DNA of 64,000 nucleotides from an uncultured Prevotella sp. (GCA_934202525.1 CAKPYB010000004.1:62001-126000), one strand, 5' to 3'. Positions 28,201-37,688 are shown, counted from the first letter of the stretch. Numbers and translations are program-made. The notes: generated by a model not told the origin, from the sequence alone.

Positions 28201-29544
28201 TTATTTCATTTTCCATTGATAATCGAATCTTTCAATATCCTCCTCAACCAGTGGATTACCATTCTGAACTTCGATGAAAGTCAGCTGTGTTATCGCCTTG
28301 ATGGCATGATAATGCTCCAGAGGAATCACCACGGTATCACCAGCCTTCACATGTTTCTCCTCACCATCAAGTACAAAGATACCCTCACCTTCTACGAATG
28401 TCCACACCTCTGAACGATGGTGATGAAGCTGATAACTGATATTCTTACCTGGCTTCAAGGTAATACTCTTAGTGAGCGAATGATTGCCGTCAGCATACTC
28501 AGAATCGTCAATCACCCGATAAGTACCCCACCTTCTTTCCTCATACATCGGACGCGGAGTAAGATGTTCTACCGCCTTCTTGATGTCCTCGGAATATTTC
28601 TTTGCACAGACGAAGATGCCATCAGGACTCGCTGCAACAACAGCATCCTTCAAGCCATCCACATACAGAGGCAACTGGAGTTCGTTGATGACATGCGTAT
28701 TCTCGCAATGACTTCCCATCACCGCATTACCGATGCTGGCATGATGCAGCTCATCAGTGAGTGTATTCCAGGTACCCAGGTCCTTCCATTCACCATTAAA
28801 CGGTACTACCGCTACCGATTCAGCCTTCTCCGCCACCTCGTAGTCGAAAGAGATTTTTGGAAATTCGCTATATCTTGCACGAGTATCTTCAAAGTTCTCA
28901 CTCTGCATATACTTACGTACAATCTGCATCATATAGCCCAAACGGAAAGCGAAGACACCACCATTCCAGTAAGCACCCTCCTCCAGGAGTTTCTCAGCTG
29001 TAGGCACATCCGGTTTCTCGGTAAATCTCTTCACTATCTGATACTTCTCTCCTTCAGCAAAAGGAACCACATAACCATATTTTGCACTTGGATAAGTAGG
29101 TTTGATACCCATCAGCACGAGGTCGGCGACGTTTTTCTCCACACATTCCACCATACGGGCTATGGTATGGAAATATTCCAACTCGGTATAAGGATCACAA
29201 GGCATAATAACCACAACCTCGTCGTCCTCACATTCTTTCTTCAGTTTCAGATAACTTGCAGCTAAAGCGATAGCAGGGAAAGTATCACGCCTCTCCGGTT
29301 CGGTAACCACAGAAACCCGCTCTCCCAGCTGGTTCTGGATGATATCCAGCTGACTGGCGTTTGTAGCAAGCGTAATATCATTGGTCAGATTCGCTTCCTG
29401 AGCCTGACGTACCACACGCTGAACCATACTTTCCATCTCTCCATTCTCCTTTTCGAGCAATGGCAAGAACTGTTTGCTTCTAGCATTATTGCTAAGTGGC
29501 CAGAGTCTTTTACCAGAGCCACCCGATAATAAAATTAATTGCAT
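28201..29544 (-). CDS. manC: Mannose-1-phosphate guanylyltransferase with fused type II mannose-6-phosphate isomerase cupin
   Basis: This 447-residue protein makes GDP-mannose. The N-terminal nucleotidyltransferase domain (about 1-280) has LLSGGSGKRLWPLSNNARSK, VIMPCDPY and FTEKPDVPTAEKLLEEGAYW. The C-terminal cupin domain (about 320-447) has RRWGTYRVI, QLHHHRSEVWTFVEGEG and VVIPLEHYHAIKAI, with the metal-binding HHH and H residues. Normal length for this bifunctional family is about 450-480. It is divergent from an exopolysaccharide-initiating transferase, which would use polysaccharide precursors supplied by such enzymes. Confidence 0.92.
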   Translation of the reverse strand: MQLILLSGGSGKRLWPLSNNARSKQFLPLLEKENGEMESMVQRVVRQAQEANLTNDITLATNASQLDIIQNQLGERVSVVTEPERRDTFPAIALAASYLKLKKECEDDEVVVIMPCDPYTELEYFHTIARMVECVEKNVADLVLMGIKPTYPSAKYGYVVPFAEGEKYQIVKRFTEKPDVPTAEKLLEEGAYWNGGVFAFRLGYMMQIVRKYMQSENFEDTRARYSEFPKISFDYEVAEKAESVAVVPFNGEWKDLGTWNTLTDELHHASIGNAVMGSHCENTHVINELQLPLYVDGLKDAVVAASPDGIFVCAKKYSEDIKKAVEHLTPRPMYEERRWGTYRVIDDSEYADGNHSLTKSITLKPGKNISYQLHHHRSEVWTFVEGEGIFVLDGEEKHVKAGDTVVIPLEHYHAIKAITQLTFIEVQNGNPLVEEDIERFDYQWKMK

Positions 29545-29977
29545 ATTATTGCGATCTAAATAGTTTATTGTTCATACTTAAGATTTCACCAATTATCAAT
29601 GAGAGCCTGCATCATCCTCAGGAGTTCTCTCCCTGTTCCAACAGGTCTCAAAGATGAATCATCCGTGAAAATCCGTCTGCAAAAGTACATTTTTCTTTTG
29701 AGACCACCAAGCAAATTCTTAAAAATCTACCTATCCATATAAAAATACCTAGATATGCGCAAGAAAGTAAAAAGGAAGAAAAACCATCATTTAAACAGAT
29801 TAAAAACAAGAAAAGCTGGTTCAAGTTGGTTCAAGTTAGTCTATTTCGATATTTTTTTGCTGATTTATTTCCGATTTTCAACTATTATTATTACCTTTGC
29901 GACCAAATATCATTTAAGCAAACCTCAAATAACTTAAAAAGATATATAAATAACTAGGAGTATAAAAACATAAGCAA
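29545..29977. promoter_or_regulatory. Divergent promoters and leader of manC and the EPS transferase
   Basis: This 433-bp gene-free stretch has TACTTTTG on the minus strand (29687-29680) for manC and TACCTTTG on the plus strand (29892-29899) for the transferase. The manC leader (about 130 nt) contains a strong hairpin, CCTGTT-GG-AACAGG (29630-29643), and further GAGAG/CTCTC pairing, but I recognise no riboswitch class. A 60-codon plus-strand ORF at 29755-29937 overlaps the promoter and is not supported. Confidence 0.55.
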
Positions 29978-31405
29978 ATGACGAACAAGCATTATAAAGG
30001 AAATGAAATGATAAGGAGACTGGTGATAGGTGCCGATTTCGTTATTCTCAACATCGTACTGTTGTTCTATACCCAATATGGTCAAGAACTCATACCTGCG
30101 TATTTCGACAAAGCAACAAAGATTACCTTTTTTGTTGCCAATGCTGCCTTGTTCCTAGGCGAATACTTCTATTCCACCATCATTCATGTCAGAAAGATCG
30201 GGTTCCTGCAGGTTACAAAGCGTACTTTATATCTGGCTGCAGCAACAACATTCTGTTTCTTTACCTTCTCAAGACTACTCGGTCACGGGGGAAAGATGTT
30301 CTCCTTCAGTATTATCTTCGGCATAACATTCTATCTGTCTCTCATCATAAGCCGACTCTGCGAGCTCAAATTACTAAAGTATTTCCGCTCTAAGGGCCGC
30401 AACTCACGCACCGTCGTCTTTGTAGGTAACGATCCTGCCGTGAGCGAGATGTACAAGACGATGACAGAAGATCCCTCGGCAGGTTATATCGTAAAAGGAT
30501 ATTATGCAGATGAAGACATCACTGATAATCCGGAAGGGTTGAAAAGAATAGGAAATATGAAACAGCTCAAAGAGATTATCTCTTCTACCATGAATGATAC
30601 CATCAATGGTGAACCTTCCAATATTGACGAGGTTTTCTGCTGCCTGTCACATAAAGATCCTGAGATCATCAATATCATACACTTCTGTGATAAGAATGTG
30701 ATACACTTCTACTACCTGCCACGTGTGTTTGGTGAGTACAAATTGCATCTTGATGCCCAGAATTTCATGGGAAGGACGGTATATTCAAACCGCATAGAAC
30801 CCCTAGCAAGCACGTCAAACCGCATTATCAAGCGTAGCTTCGACATCGTGGTGAGCGGGCTTGCATGTTTGTGCATTCTACCATTCATTCCATTCATAGC
30901 TCTCATCATCAAGATTCAGAGTCCTGGTCCAATTTTCTTCAAACAGGCAAGAACGGGTCTGAATGGTGATACCTTCTACTGTCTTAAATTCCGTTCCATG
31001 CATGTGAACAAGGATGCAGACAAGGCACAGGCAACAAAGAACGACCCGCGTAAATTTGCTTTCGGCAACTTTATGAGAAAGACGAACATAGATGAGTTTC
31101 CTCAATTCTTCAATGTTCTGAAGGGAGACATGAGTATTGTAGGTCCACGCCCTCACATGCTGCATCATACAGAGGTGTATGGAAGCCTGATAGATAAGTA
31201 TATGGTTCGCCACTTCTCCAAGCCGGGTATCACAGGTTGGGCTCAGGTTACCGGGTTCCGTGGTGAGACCAAGGAGCTCTGGCAGATGGAGGAACGTATC
31301 CGCCGTGATATCTGGTATATAGAGAACTGGTCGTTCTGGCTTGATATCAAGATTATCTTCATGACAGCCAAGAGCATTATCTGCCCTGACAAGAATGCTT
31401 ATTAG
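29978..31405 (+). CDS. Undecaprenyl-phosphate sugar phosphotransferase (exopolysaccharide biosynthesis initiating enzyme)
   Basis: This 475-residue membrane protein belongs to the polyprenyl glycosylphosphotransferase family (WcaJ/CpsE-like), which starts exopolysaccharide or capsule repeat units by moving a sugar phosphate onto undecaprenyl phosphate. There are four or five N-terminal membrane helices (about 10-125), a nucleotide-binding-like domain (about 140-270) starting TVVFVGNDPAVSEMY, one more membrane segment (IVVSGLACLCILPFIPFIAL), and the catalytic domain with PGPIFFKQARTG, CLKFRSMHVN, IDEFPQFFNVLKGDMSIVGP and KPGITGWAQV. No other EPS genes follow, so this is an isolated initiator. 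Confidence 0.92.
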   Translation: MTNKHYKGNEMIRRLVIGADFVILNIVLLFYTQYGQELIPAYFDKATKITFFVANAALFLGEYFYSTIIHVRKIGFLQVTKRTLYLAAATTFCFFTFSRLLGHGGKMFSFSIIFGITFYLSLIISRLCELKLLKYFRSKGRNSRTVVFVGNDPAVSEMYKTMTEDPSAGYIVKGYYADEDITDNPEGLKRIGNMKQLKEIISSTMNDTINGEPSNIDEVFCCLSHKDPEIINIIHFCDKNVIHFYYLPRVFGEYKLHLDAQNFMGRTVYSNRIEPLASTSNRIIKRSFDIVVSGLACLCILPFIPFIALIIKIQSPGPIFFKQARTGLNGDTFYCLKFRSMHVNKDADKAQATKNDPRKFAFGNFMRKTNIDEFPQFFNVLKGDMSIVGPRPHMLHHTEVYGSLIDKYMVRHFSKPGITGWAQVTGFRGETKELWQMEERIRRDIWYIENWSFWLDIKIIFMTAKSIICPDKNAY

Positions 31406-31458
31406 GAGTCTATAAAAAGAAAAAGAGGATGTATTAAAAGTCTGGATAATAGTTGGCG

Positions 31459-31656
31459 CACAACAGTTGACCCACGCATGCACATCAGCTGTTGTGCGTG
31501 TGCATATCAGCTGTTATGCAAGCGCACAACAGCTGTTGTGCGACCGAAGATACTGACTGTCTCAATAACATATTCTATCTCTTCCAACAACATATCCTAG
31601 CTCTTCCAACAACATATCCTGGCTCTTCCAACGACATATCCTAGCTCTTCCAACGA
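31459..31656. repeat. 22-bp-period tandem array, nine units
   Basis: Units begin at 31459, 31481, 31503, 31525, 31547, 31569, 31591, 31613 and 31635 without one register slip. The first four share CACAACAGCTGTTGTGC-like palindromes, the fifth is transitional, and the last four follow CATATCCTAGCTCTTCCAAC. The array lies between the EPS transferase gene and a terminator, so it may be part of that gene's 3' untranslated region. Its sequence is unrelated to the array at 1128-1501. Confidence 0.88.
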
Positions 31657-31660
31657 CATG

Positions 31661-31700
31661 AAGAGGGTGTATCATCAACTTATGATACACCCTCTTTTTA
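31661..31700. terminator. Terminator between the EPS transferase and esterase genes
   Basis: AAGAGGGTGTATCAT (31661-31675) pairs perfectly with 31682-31696, followed by TTTTT. It can serve both convergent genes and directly adjoins the 22-bp array. It is very similar to the terminator at 43415-43472. Confidence 0.85.
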
Positions 31701-31717
31701 GATATTCTCTTTACTCA

Positions 31718-32542
31718 TTACTTATTAGACGGAAGCCTGTTGAGCCAACAGGTAAGATCATTCAGCATTTGGTCGTGATATGGGAAACCATGGGCAGCAT
31801 CACGGAATCCCCATCCATGTCCGGCAGTCGGATAGATATGCATGGTACACTCGTTACCCGCCTTGCTCATAGCTGAATAATAGGCTACGCCATTGGTTAC
31901 AGGAGGAACAACCTTATCATCAAACGACATCAGTATGATGGCACGAGGGGTAAGATTAGGACGAACAGCCTTGTCGTTAGACCACTCTTCTACCAGTTTC
32001 TTATCGGTATTACGCTCTTCACCCAAGAAATTCACGCATGATCCCTTATGAGAGATACGCTCATCCATTGAAATCACAGGATAGAAAAGGATAGAGAAAT
32101 CAGGTCGCACAGCCGCCTCTGCATGGGTACTAACAGAAGAAGCCAGATGACCGCCGGCAGAAAATCCCATAATTCCGACATCTTCCTTGTTTATTTTCCA
32201 TACGGCAGAACTGTCACGGACGGTACGCATCGCCTGATAAGCATCACTCAACGGAATATTACGATTACCATAAGGCATTCTGTACTTCAGAACAAAGAAG
32301 GCGATACCCTGTTTGTTGAAATATTCTGCCCACTGATGCCCCTCATGATCCATCGCAAGATGGGAATAGCCACCTCCAGGACAATCTACTACGGCTCTTC
32401 CTGAAGGTTTCTTAGGAAGATAACAGGTGAGTTCACTCAGACCGTCGCTGCTGTTCTTCAATACGAACTTGCGAGCGGTAGATTGAGCTGATGCTGTAAT
32501 TGCTGTCAGCATCAGAAGAAAAAAAATCATTGTCTTTTTCAT
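31718..32542 (-). CDS. Secreted alpha/beta hydrolase, acetyl-esterase-like
   Basis: This 274-residue protein has a signal peptide (MKKTMIFFLLMLTAITASAQ) and an alpha/beta-hydrolase fold of the esterase/lipase type. Visible are the oxyanion-hole loop VVDCPGGGYSHLAMDHEG, the nucleophile elbow GFSAGGHLAS (Ser near 137), the acid region MSFDDKVVPP and the catalytic His in YPTAGHGWGF. Such proteins often remove acetyl groups from plant polysaccharides, which would fit the nearby pectin genes, but no substrate is shown. It has its own -7 promoter box (32604-32597, minus strand). Confidence 0.85.
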   Translation of the reverse strand: MKKTMIFFLLMLTAITASAQSTARKFVLKNSSDGLSELTCYLPKKPSGRAVVDCPGGGYSHLAMDHEGHQWAEYFNKQGIAFFVLKYRMPYGNRNIPLSDAYQAMRTVRDSSAVWKINKEDVGIMGFSAGGHLASSVSTHAEAAVRPDFSILFYPVISMDERISHKGSCVNFLGEERNTDKKLVEEWSNDKAVRPNLTPRAIILMSFDDKVVPPVTNGVAYYSAMSKAGNECTMHIYPTAGHGWGFRDAAHGFPYHDQMLNDLTCWLNRLPSNK

Positions 32543-32596
32543 TTTTCTTTTTTGTTATGTTGTTTATATCTTTATTCTGTTTTGCTAAGATAATGC

Positions 32597-32604
32597 AAAG
32601 ATAG
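32597..32604 (-). promoter_or_regulatory. -7 promoter element of the esterase gene
   Basis: TATCTTTG on the minus strand, 55 bp before the start codon. Confidence 0.55.
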
Positions 32605-32666
32605 GCATTTTTTCGTTAACCCTATGTTATTTTTTCTTCTTTTTTTGGTGTTTTTGTTCCAATCGC

Positions 32667-32697
32667 TTTGATTATTGGTTCTTTTTTGCTATATTTG
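32667..32697 (+). promoter_or_regulatory. -33/-7 promoter of sppA operon
   Basis: TTTG (32667-32670), 19 bp, TATATTTG (32690-32697): a full match to the consensus, about 97 bp before the sppA start. Confidence 0.7.
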
Positions 32698-32794
32698 CAG
32701 AAAAATTGCTGTAAACGGCAATCGGAGAAAACATCTCTCTTCTGCCGCTGGCATTTATTTAGGAGTCTCACTTATAAAATATTGACATAGAATA

Positions 32795-34579
32795 ATGAAG
32801 GATTTTTTCAAGAACGTGGCAGCCACTATCGTAGGATTGTTTGCCTTCGGGCTGATTATGACCATCCTGGGTTTCATCTGTATCATCGGAATGGTGGCAT
32901 CGAGCAACAGTAAACCGGCACTGAAAGACAATGCGGTGATGGTGATGAAACTACAAGGACAGATTGAAGACCGTACTGAAGACAACTGGCTCGGCGAACT
33001 GACAGGCGAGCAGTTTAATAACCTCGGCATGAACAAGATTCTCTCTTCTATCCGCAAGGCAAAGGATGAGGATAAGGTGAAAGGTATCTATCTGGAGACA
33101 GGTATACTTGAGACGGATTATGCCACATTGCAGGAAATCAGAAATGCACTTGCCGACTTCAAGAAAAGCGGCAAATGGATTATCGCATATGGTGATGCTC
33201 TCTCACAGGGTGGATATTATCTGGCTTCGGTTGCCAACAAGGTATATGTAAACCCAGAAGGCAATGTGGACTGGCATGGTATTGCATCGCAGCCACAATA
33301 TATCAAAGATGTGGCAGCCAAGTTTGGCGTCCACTTTACGGTAGTAAAGGTTGGCAAATACAAGAGTTATACAGAGACATATACCGAAGACAAAATGTCG
33401 GATGCCAACAGAGAGCAGGTTTCACGGTATATAGGTGGACTATGGCAACAGATGCTGGCAGATGTGAGCAAAAGCAGAAACATCAGCAAGGATTCACTGA
33501 ACCGCTATGCTGACGGGCTGATGGTGTTTGATGATACCAAACTACTGAAATCTCGCAAGATGGTAGACGGATTCTGCTATTATGATGAGATTAGAGACGT
33601 GGTAAAGAAACAATTGGGTCTGAAGACAGACGAAGCCATCAACCAGGTAGATTATAACGACGTAGATATGGCTATAGACGATTCGAACCTGATGGGAGAA
33701 GAGATTGCCGTATACTACTGCCAGGGTTCTATCGTGAGAATGGAGACTCCTAGCATCTATGGCTCTGAGCAGCAGATTGTAAGTACCAAGGTAATCAAGG
33801 ACTTGCAGGAACTCGCCGACAACAGCCAGGTGAAGGCCGTAGTTCTGCGTATCAATTCGGGCGGTGGCGATGCCTATGCTTCGGAACAGATCTGGAGAGC
33901 AGTTAAAGAATTAAATAAAAAGAAGCCGGTAGTGGTTTCGATGGGTGGTATGGCAGCATCGGGTGCTTATTATATGAGTATGGGTGCCCAATATATCATG
34001 GCACAACCTACAACATTGACTGGCAGCATCGGTATCTTTGGAGCCCTGCCAGATTTCAGTGACCTGATGACAAAGAAGTTAGGCTTCAAGTATGATGAAG
34101 TGAAGACCAACCGCAACAGTACCTATGCCTCTGCAGGCATGTCACGCCCATGGAGTGCAGAAGAGATTGCCACCATGCAAAACTATGTGAACCGTGGATA
34201 TAGCCTCTTCCGCAATCGTGTGGCTGAGGGCAGAAAAATGAGTACCGAACAGGTTGAGAAAATAGCTCAAGGAAGAGTATGGCTGGGAACAGACGCTAAG
34301 AACATCAAGTTAATTGATGGATTCGGCGGCTTGAGCGACGCCATCGACAAGGCTGCAGAACTGGCTCATCTCAGCAGTTATCAGGCGGTAGAATATCCGG
34401 CATTGGCTGGATGGATGGAACAGTTGCTGGATATGGCGGGCGGAAACAAGGGAACATATCTCGACGAACAGTTGCGTCTGGCATTGGGTGATCTCTACCA
34501 GCCATTCATCATGATACGCAATATGAAGGAGAAAGAGCCTATACAGGCAGCACTCCCTTACGTATTGAACATACAATAA
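32795..34579 (+). CDS. sppA: Signal peptide peptidase SppA, 67K type
   Basis: This 594-residue membrane protease degrades cleaved signal peptides and other membrane fragments. One N-terminal transmembrane helix (about 8-35, FAFGLIMTILGFICIIGMVA) precedes two tandem ClpP-like S49 domains. The first (about 90-260) has the catalytic Lys in VVKVGKYKSYTETYT, and the second (about 330-500) has the Ser in MGGMAASGAYYMSMG plus LRINSGGGDAYASE and LTGSIGIFGALPDF. Length and two-domain layout match the E. coli-like long form. It heads a likely operon with lpxK, punA and thiL. Confidence 0.95.
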   Translation: MKDFFKNVAATIVGLFAFGLIMTILGFICIIGMVASSNSKPALKDNAVMVMKLQGQIEDRTEDNWLGELTGEQFNNLGMNKILSSIRKAKDEDKVKGIYLETGILETDYATLQEIRNALADFKKSGKWIIAYGDALSQGGYYLASVANKVYVNPEGNVDWHGIASQPQYIKDVAAKFGVHFTVVKVGKYKSYTETYTEDKMSDANREQVSRYIGGLWQQMLADVSKSRNISKDSLNRYADGLMVFDDTKLLKSRKMVDGFCYYDEIRDVVKKQLGLKTDEAINQVDYNDVDMAIDDSNLMGEEIAVYYCQGSIVRMETPSIYGSEQQIVSTKVIKDLQELADNSQVKAVVLRINSGGGDAYASEQIWRAVKELNKKKPVVVSMGGMAASGAYYMSMGAQYIMAQPTTLTGSIGIFGALPDFSDLMTKKLGFKYDEVKTNRNSTYASAGMSRPWSAEEIATMQNYVNRGYSLFRNRVAEGRKMSTEQVEKIAQGRVWLGTDAKNIKLIDGFGGLSDAIDKAAELAHLSSYQAVEYPALAGWMEQLLDMAGGNKGTYLDEQLRLALGDLYQPFIMIRNMKEKEPIQAALPYVLNIQ

Positions 34580-34647
34580 CATTTATAATAAGGTATGCGT
34601 ACATTATTATTATATAGACATACCGAATTAAGAGAAAGGAAACAGAC

Positions 34648-35823
34648 ATGAGAACAGAAGGCGATCTTATCAAGATCAACGACTGGCTGCTACCACTGAG
34701 TTGGATTTATGGCGGCATGGTCAGATTTCGCAATTGGCTCTTCGATATAGGACTGAAAAAGAGTCAATCATTCTCAATCCCGATCATTTCTGTGGGTAAC
34801 ATCACAGTGGGCGGATCGGGCAAGACTCCCCATGTGGAGTATCTGATACGCTTGTTGCATGACAAGGTAAAGATTGCTGTGCTATCACGTGGTTACAAAA
34901 GAAAGACCAGTGGCTATGTGCTGGCAGATAATGATACGACAATGTCAGAGATTGGCGATGAACCCTTCCAGATGCACAGCAAGTTTGACGATATCTATGT
35001 AGCCGTAGACGCTAAACGTGTGAGAGGAATCGAAAAGTTGCAGAGCGAAGAGTCAACCAAGGATGTTGATGTGGTATTACTGGATGACGCTTTTCAGCAT
35101 CGCTATGTAAAACCAGGCATCAATATCCTGCTGGTAGATTATCACCGTCTGATTATCTATGACAAGATGTTGCCGGCAGGAAGACTGAGAGAACCTCTGA
35201 GCGGCAAGAACCGTGCCGACATCGTGATTATCACCAAATGTCCAAAGGATTTGAAGCCAATGGAATTCCGTGTACTCACCAAGGCCATGGACCTCTACCC
35301 TTTCCAGAAGCTCTACTTCACCTGCATCAACTATGATACGCCAAAGGGAGTTTTCGAAGACCAGCAGATAGCCAAGGAGGAGTTGAAAAACTACCATGCT
35401 CTGCTGGTTACTGGTATCGCATCGCCTAAGCAGATGGAACACGACCTGAAGCCAATGGTCAAGAGTATGCAGTCGCTGAGTTTCGGTGATCACCATCGCT
35501 TCAAGAATAAAGACATCACACGCATCAACGAGGCGTTTGAACAGATGCCAGAACCCCGTCTGATTATCACGACAGAGAAAGATGCCGTGAGACTGAAAGA
35601 GACAGAGGGACTCTATGAAATAGTTAAGAAAAGCATATACGAACTGCCTATCAAGGTTAGTTTCATGCTGGAACAAGAAGATAATTTTAACGACAAAATC
35701 ATTAGCTATGTACGAAAAAATTCAAGAAACAGCATCCTGGCTAAAAGAAAGGATGACAACAAGTCCGAAGACGGCAATCATACTGGGAACCGGTCTCGGA
35801 CAATTAGCTTCAGAAATAACTGA
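34648..35823 (+). CDS. lpxK: Tetraacyldisaccharide 4'-kinase
   Basis: This 391-residue inner-membrane kinase phosphorylates the 4' position of the lipid A disaccharide precursor. The P-loop is VGNITVGGSGKTPHVEYL (about residues 49-66), followed by LSRGYKRKTSGYVLA, DEPFQMHSKF, VVLLDDAFQHRYVKPGINIL with the DDAFQH catalytic block, and MLPAGRLREPLSGKNRADI. The last 38 codons overlap the start of the next gene by 116 bp in another frame, and the corresponding C-terminal residues are polar and not conserved-looking. Confidence 0.95.
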   Translation: MRTEGDLIKINDWLLPLSWIYGGMVRFRNWLFDIGLKKSQSFSIPIISVGNITVGGSGKTPHVEYLIRLLHDKVKIAVLSRGYKRKTSGYVLADNDTTMSEIGDEPFQMHSKFDDIYVAVDAKRVRGIEKLQSEESTKDVDVVLLDDAFQHRYVKPGINILLVDYHRLIIYDKMLPAGRLREPLSGKNRADIVIITKCPKDLKPMEFRVLTKAMDLYPFQKLYFTCINYDTPKGVFEDQQIAKEELKNYHALLVTGIASPKQMEHDLKPMVKSMQSLSFGDHHRFKNKDITRINEAFEQMPEPRLIITTEKDAVRLKETEGLYEIVKKSIYELPIKVSFMLEQEDNFNDKIISYVRKNSRNSILAKRKDDNKSEDGNHTGNRSRTISFRNN

Positions 35824-36517
35824 CAGTTATGAATTTCCATATAGTGAAATACCAAACTTCCCAGTATCTACCGTTCAAGGTCATGCAGGCAAACTGATTT
35901 TCGGTAAGTTAGGAGGTAAAGATATCATGGCTATGGAAGGAAGATTCCATTACTATGAAGGATATGACATGAAGGCTGTAACCTTCCCAGAACGTGTGAT
36001 GTACGAGTTGGGCATTGAAACCCTCTTTGTAAGCAACGCTTCAGGCGGTATGAATCCGGAATTCCAGATTGGAGACCTGATGATTATCGATGATCACATC
36101 AACTTCTTCCCAGAACATCCATTGCGCGGAAAGAACTTCCCTACCGGTCCACGTTTCCCGGATATGCACGAAGCATACGACAAGAAACTCCGCGACCTTG
36201 CCGACGATATCGCTAAGGAGAAGGGAATTGATGCAAAGCATGGTGTATATGTTGGCGTTCAGGGACCAACCTTCGAAACACCGGCAGAGTATCGCATGTA
36301 TCGTGTATTGGGTGGTGACGCTGTTGGTATGAGTACCGTACCAGAGGTGATTGTTGCCCGCCATTGCGGAATCAAGGTTTTCGGAATCAGTATCATCACC
36401 GACCTTGGCGGTTTCGACGTACCAGTAGAGGTCAGCCATGAGGAGGTTCAGGTTGCAGCCAATGCTGCACAGCCTAAGATGACAGAGATTATGCGAGAAA
36501 TCATCCGCAGATCTTAA
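35708..36517 (+). CDS. Purine nucleoside phosphorylase (PNP-I, trimeric type)
   Basis: This 269-residue enzyme splits inosine and guanosine with phosphate in purine salvage. It shows KTAIILGTGLGQLASEI (phosphate loop), VQGHAGKLIFGKLGGK, MEGRFHYYEGYDMKAVTFP, VSNASGGMNPEFQIGDLMII, GPTFETPAEYRMYRVLGGDA and VGMSTVPEVIVARHCG, all typical of the trimeric PNP family. The start ATG at 35708 lies well inside lpxK, but the N-terminus MYEKIQETASWLKERM is needed for the family's first helix, so the 116-bp overlap appears genuine. Confidence 0.94.
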   Translation: MYEKIQETASWLKERMTTSPKTAIILGTGLGQLASEITDSYEFPYSEIPNFPVSTVQGHAGKLIFGKLGGKDIMAMEGRFHYYEGYDMKAVTFPERVMYELGIETLFVSNASGGMNPEFQIGDLMIIDDHINFFPEHPLRGKNFPTGPRFPDMHEAYDKKLRDLADDIAKEKGIDAKHGVYVGVQGPTFETPAEYRMYRVLGGDAVGMSTVPEVIVARHCGIKVFGISIITDLGGFDVPVEVSHEEVQVAANAAQPKMTEIMREIIRRS

Positions 36518-36543
36518 TTATAAATTATAAACTATTTATTATT

Positions 36544-37653
36544 TTGGATATCTCAAAGTTGGGTGAGTTCGGTCTTATTGACCATCTCACAAAAGGTTAT
36601 GAAAAGAAAAACGAGTCTACCGTTTATGGTGTAGGCGACGATTGTGCCGTGATGCATTATCCCGACAAGGAGGTGCTCATAACTACTGACATGCTGATGG
36701 AAGGCGTGCATTTCGACCTTACCTATATCGATATGGTTCACTTGGGTTACAAGAGTGCAATGGTAAACATCAGTGATATCTTTGCTATGAACGGAACCCC
36801 ACGTCAGATGGTAGTAAGCATAGCATTGAGTAAACGATTCAAGGTTGAAGACATTGATGAATTCTATAAGGGTCTTCGAATGGCATGCGACAAATGGGGA
36901 GTAGATATCGTGGGAGGTGATACTACCTCTTCTCTCACCGGTTTAGCCATCAGTATTACTTGTATCGGAGAAGCAGCAAAAGAAGAAATCGTATACCGCA
37001 ACGGTGCCAAGGAAACAGACCTGATTTGTGTAACGGGCGACTTGGGCGGAGCCTATATGGGACTTCAACTGCTGGAACGCGAAAAGGCTGTATACTACGG
37101 ACAGATAGAAGATATCCGAAAGAAGATGGCTGAGGCTAAAGCAAATGGTGATAACGAGAAACTGGCTCTTCTGAACAGAGATTTAGAGAATATGCGCAAC
37201 TTCCAGCCAGATTTCGCCGGTAAAGAATATCTCTTGGAAAGACAGCTCCAACCAGAAGCACGTGGAGATGTGATAGCACAACTGCGTGAGGCAGGAATCC
37301 ACCCTACCGCCATGATGGATGTGAGCGACGGTCTGAGCAGTGAACTGATGCACATTTGCGAACAGAGTCACTGTGGATGCAGAGTATATGAGAAGAACAT
37401 ACCTATCGACTACCAGACAGCCGTGCAGGCAGAAGAATTCAATATGAACCTTACCACCTGTGCTATGAATGGCGGCGAAGATTATGAACTTCTCTTTACC
37501 GTACCTATCGGTGACCATGAGAAGATTGAGGCAATGGAGGGTGTAAGGCAGATTGGCTACATCACCAAAGAAAATCTGGGCAAGTTCCTCATTACCAGAG
37601 ACGGACAGGAATTTGAACTGAAAGCACAAGGTTGGAATCCGCTGAAAGATTAA
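36544..37653 (+). CDS. thiL: Thiamine-monophosphate kinase
   Basis: This 369-residue enzyme phosphorylates thiamine phosphate to thiamine diphosphate. Features are VGDDCAVMHYPDKEVLITTD, GVHFDLTYIDMVHLGYKSAM, VNISDIFAMNGTPRQMVVSI, VDIVGGDTTSSLTGLAISIT and the ATP-site MMDVSDGLSSELMHI, all ThiL-type. The only start in a position that keeps the family's N-terminus (LDISKLGEFGLIDHLTKG) is TTG at 36544. An insertion with Lys/Glu-rich helices (about 185-220, EDIRKKMAEAKANGDNEKL) is seen in Bacteroidota forms. It is the last gene of the operon, 26 bp after punA. Confidence 0.93.
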   Translation: MDISKLGEFGLIDHLTKGYEKKNESTVYGVGDDCAVMHYPDKEVLITTDMLMEGVHFDLTYIDMVHLGYKSAMVNISDIFAMNGTPRQMVVSIALSKRFKVEDIDEFYKGLRMACDKWGVDIVGGDTTSSLTGLAISITCIGEAAKEEIVYRNGAKETDLICVTGDLGGAYMGLQLLEREKAVYYGQIEDIRKKMAEAKANGDNEKLALLNRDLENMRNFQPDFAGKEYLLERQLQPEARGDVIAQLREAGIHPTAMMDVSDGLSSELMHICEQSHCGCRVYEKNIPIDYQTAVQAEEFNMNLTTCAMNGGEDYELLFTVPIGDHEKIEAMEGVRQIGYITKENLGKFLITRDGQEFELKAQGWNPLKD

Positions 37654-37688
37654 TTTCAAACAACGCGGTATTTAGTTAATAAACATTA

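Noticed and set aside
29755..29937. 60-codon plus-strand ORF before the EPS transferase
   Set aside because: It contains the -7 promoter box of that gene and has only low-complexity Lys-rich and hydrophobic stretches.
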